Source of the DNA: an uncultured Bacteroidales bacterium
Lineage (GTDB): Bacteria; Bacteroidota; Bacteroidia; Bacteroidales; UBA932
Assembly (NCBI GenBank): GCA_934695325.1
Contig: CAKUVD010000001.1
Span: forward strand, 372,001-436,000
Reading direction: 5' to 3'
Length of the DNA: 64,000 nt
A model generated the notes under the pieces. That model was not told where the DNA came from and ran no database searches. It saw only the letters and a list, made by a program, of their open reading frames with translations. Position 1 is the stretch's first letter; each line of letters opens with the position of its first letter. Made by a program: the position numbers and the translations under genes. Shown piece by piece: positions 63,288 to 64,000 of this stretch.

Positions 63288-63421
63288 ATATACGCAGCCT
63301 CGGTCGCGGATTTCCTCAAAGTTCTGTATTCCTATCGGATATACATATCCTCAAAAACATATATGATATAAATATAATCATTTTCCAGTCAAAGATTTCA
63401 GTCCAGACATGCCGGCGGCAT

Positions 63422-63458
63422 AAAAAAACTTCCGGGAGCCGACTGGGACTTCCGGAAG
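63422..63458 (-). terminator. Rho-independent terminator of the right-edge gene
   Basis: In gene sense CTTCCGG pairs with CCGGAAG and is followed by seven T's (plus-strand A's 63422-63428). It lies 27 bp after the stop of the partial gene. Confidence 0.83.
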
Positions 63459-63485
63459 AATCTTATGTATTAATTACGTCAGAGA

Positions 63486-64000
63486 CTACTTTGTAATCTT
63501 GATGTTGTCTATGAAGATACGGCCAGCACCGCTTACTTTGTAATTATATTTACCAGTATACTGATAAACACCACTATCATTTTTCGTCATGACAACTCTA
63601 TACATCACGACTACAAGACGTGTATTAGCTGTAACGCCCTTGATCTTAACAGAAGAGTGAGACCAATTATACTTACCCTTAGCCTGATTGATTTCGAGGA
63701 TATCACTGCATTTAGTTCCATTCTCAAACTGTCCATCACCTTCGATTACAATGACGACCTTAGAATCATCAACAGTACCACTTCCCTGCACCATAGCAGC
63801 GTGATCGAACTCCATTGTGACATCAGTTGCGGACTTAACCTGGATACTAGGCAATCTAAGAGATGTATTGTTCCCACCAGTCCTACTAAACTTCAAGTAT
63901 TTATCCTGCAAATAGATAAGTTCAAGTTCAGGATTCATATCCTCGTAACCCGCAAGATTCAATGCCGCAGGCGCGAAAGACTTAAGATCTCCGCTATAGA
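63486..64000 (-). CDS. C-terminal part of a secreted beta-sandwich protein
   Basis: The open frame continues past the right edge, so the N-terminus is missing; about 171 residues are visible. It reads as one beta-sandwich: LKFSRTGGNNTSLRLPSIQ, MEFDHAAMVQG, and the ending AGRIFIDNIKITK, a closing strand typical of sugar-binding or anchoring domains of Bacteroidota surface proteins. It is more AT-rich than the rest of the window, which would fit a surface locus acquired or evolving separately. Family not identified. Confidence 0.7.
   Translation of the reverse strand, partial: YSGDLKSFAPAALNLAGYEDMNPELELIYLQDKYLKFSRTGGNNTSLRLPSIQVKSATDVTMEFDHAAMVQGSGTVDDSKVVIVIEGDGQFENGTKCSDILEINQAKGKYNWSHSSVKIKGVTANTRLVVVMYRVVMTKNDSGVYQYTGKYNYKVSGAGRIFIDNIKITK

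Overview
The window reads as chromosomal DNA from a member of the Bacteroidales (phylum Bacteroidota). The grounds are a dense set of families largely typical of that group (GSCFA, DUF4301, DUF4831, the PCMD lipoprotein/outer-membrane pair, Bacteroidota-type ParE, VanZ, CBM9-like), the Bacteroidota promoter -7 element TAnnTTTG in front of many genes, almost no Shine-Dalgarno sequences, and lipoproteins with a Cys directly after a short signal peptide. Base composition looks slightly above 50% GC by eye. An uncultured gut-type lineage is plausible, but genus cannot be settled from this sequence. No rRNA, tRNA, transposase, phage or CRISPR gene was seen.

Layout. 1-3915 (minus): a coiled-coil lipoprotein cut by the left edge and frameshifted at a G run in its signal peptide, a 5'-nucleotidase lipoprotein and an outer-membrane protein. 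4125-6110 (plus): GSCFA protein and a membrane-bound AraC regulator. 6142-7815: small lipoprotein, lone PAS protein, a 330-bp non-coding stretch with repeats, and the fluoride channel crcB. 7895-10598 (minus): ffh and a lysA carrying an in-frame repeat insertion. 10728-12290 (plus): deoxyhypusine-synthase-like enzyme and a small AraC protein. 12293-18209 (minus): a tightly packed row OMP - PCMD lipoprotein - recF - DUF721 - pdxB - DUF4301. 18367-22563 (plus): parE, acyltransferase, acyl-CoA/ACP synthetase. 22571-23569 (minus): degenerate M28 peptidase. 23704-34952 (plus): TPR lipid-envelope-type protein, metallo-hydrolase, MsbA-like ABC exporter, a CBM9-VanZ fusion, a golvesin-type secreted protein, cysteine desulfidase and a Stealth sugar-phosphate transferase. 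34982-40152 (minus): SWIM-SNF2 helicase, aldehyde dehydrogenase, rplI-rpsR-rpsF. 40327-42981: rmlD, yhhN (minus), SDR. 42997-45185 (minus): mltG and glucosaminidase-LysM. 45304-46182 (plus): unknown protein. 46202-50089 (minus): rnz, rpsA, corA. 50227-51519 (plus): NhaC-type antiporter. 51526-59756 (minus): eight closely spaced genes mntP, recR, murQ, murK-like kinase, propeller-SGNH esterase, pepD, DUF4831, lipid A acyltransferase. 60014-61675 (plus): POT peptide transporter. 61806-64000 (minus): AAA-ATPase/PD-(D/E)XK protein with a damaged start, and the end of an AT-richer surface protein.

How it fits together. Most of the window is housekeeping (translation, protein targeting, repair, lysine and PLP synthesis) mixed with cell-envelope work: peptidoglycan cutting and recycling (mltG, glucosaminidase, murQ, kinase, esterase, pepD, POT), lipid A and phospholipid acylation, and surface polysaccharide (rmlD, Stealth). 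The most unusual items are the repeat element inside lysA, the homopolymer frameshift in the left-edge lipoprotein, two gene fusions (CBM9-VanZ and propeller-SGNH), a peptidase that has lost its catalytic residues, and a two-base slip at the start of the right-hand ATPase. I did not find a clearly novel multi-gene defence or mobile system.
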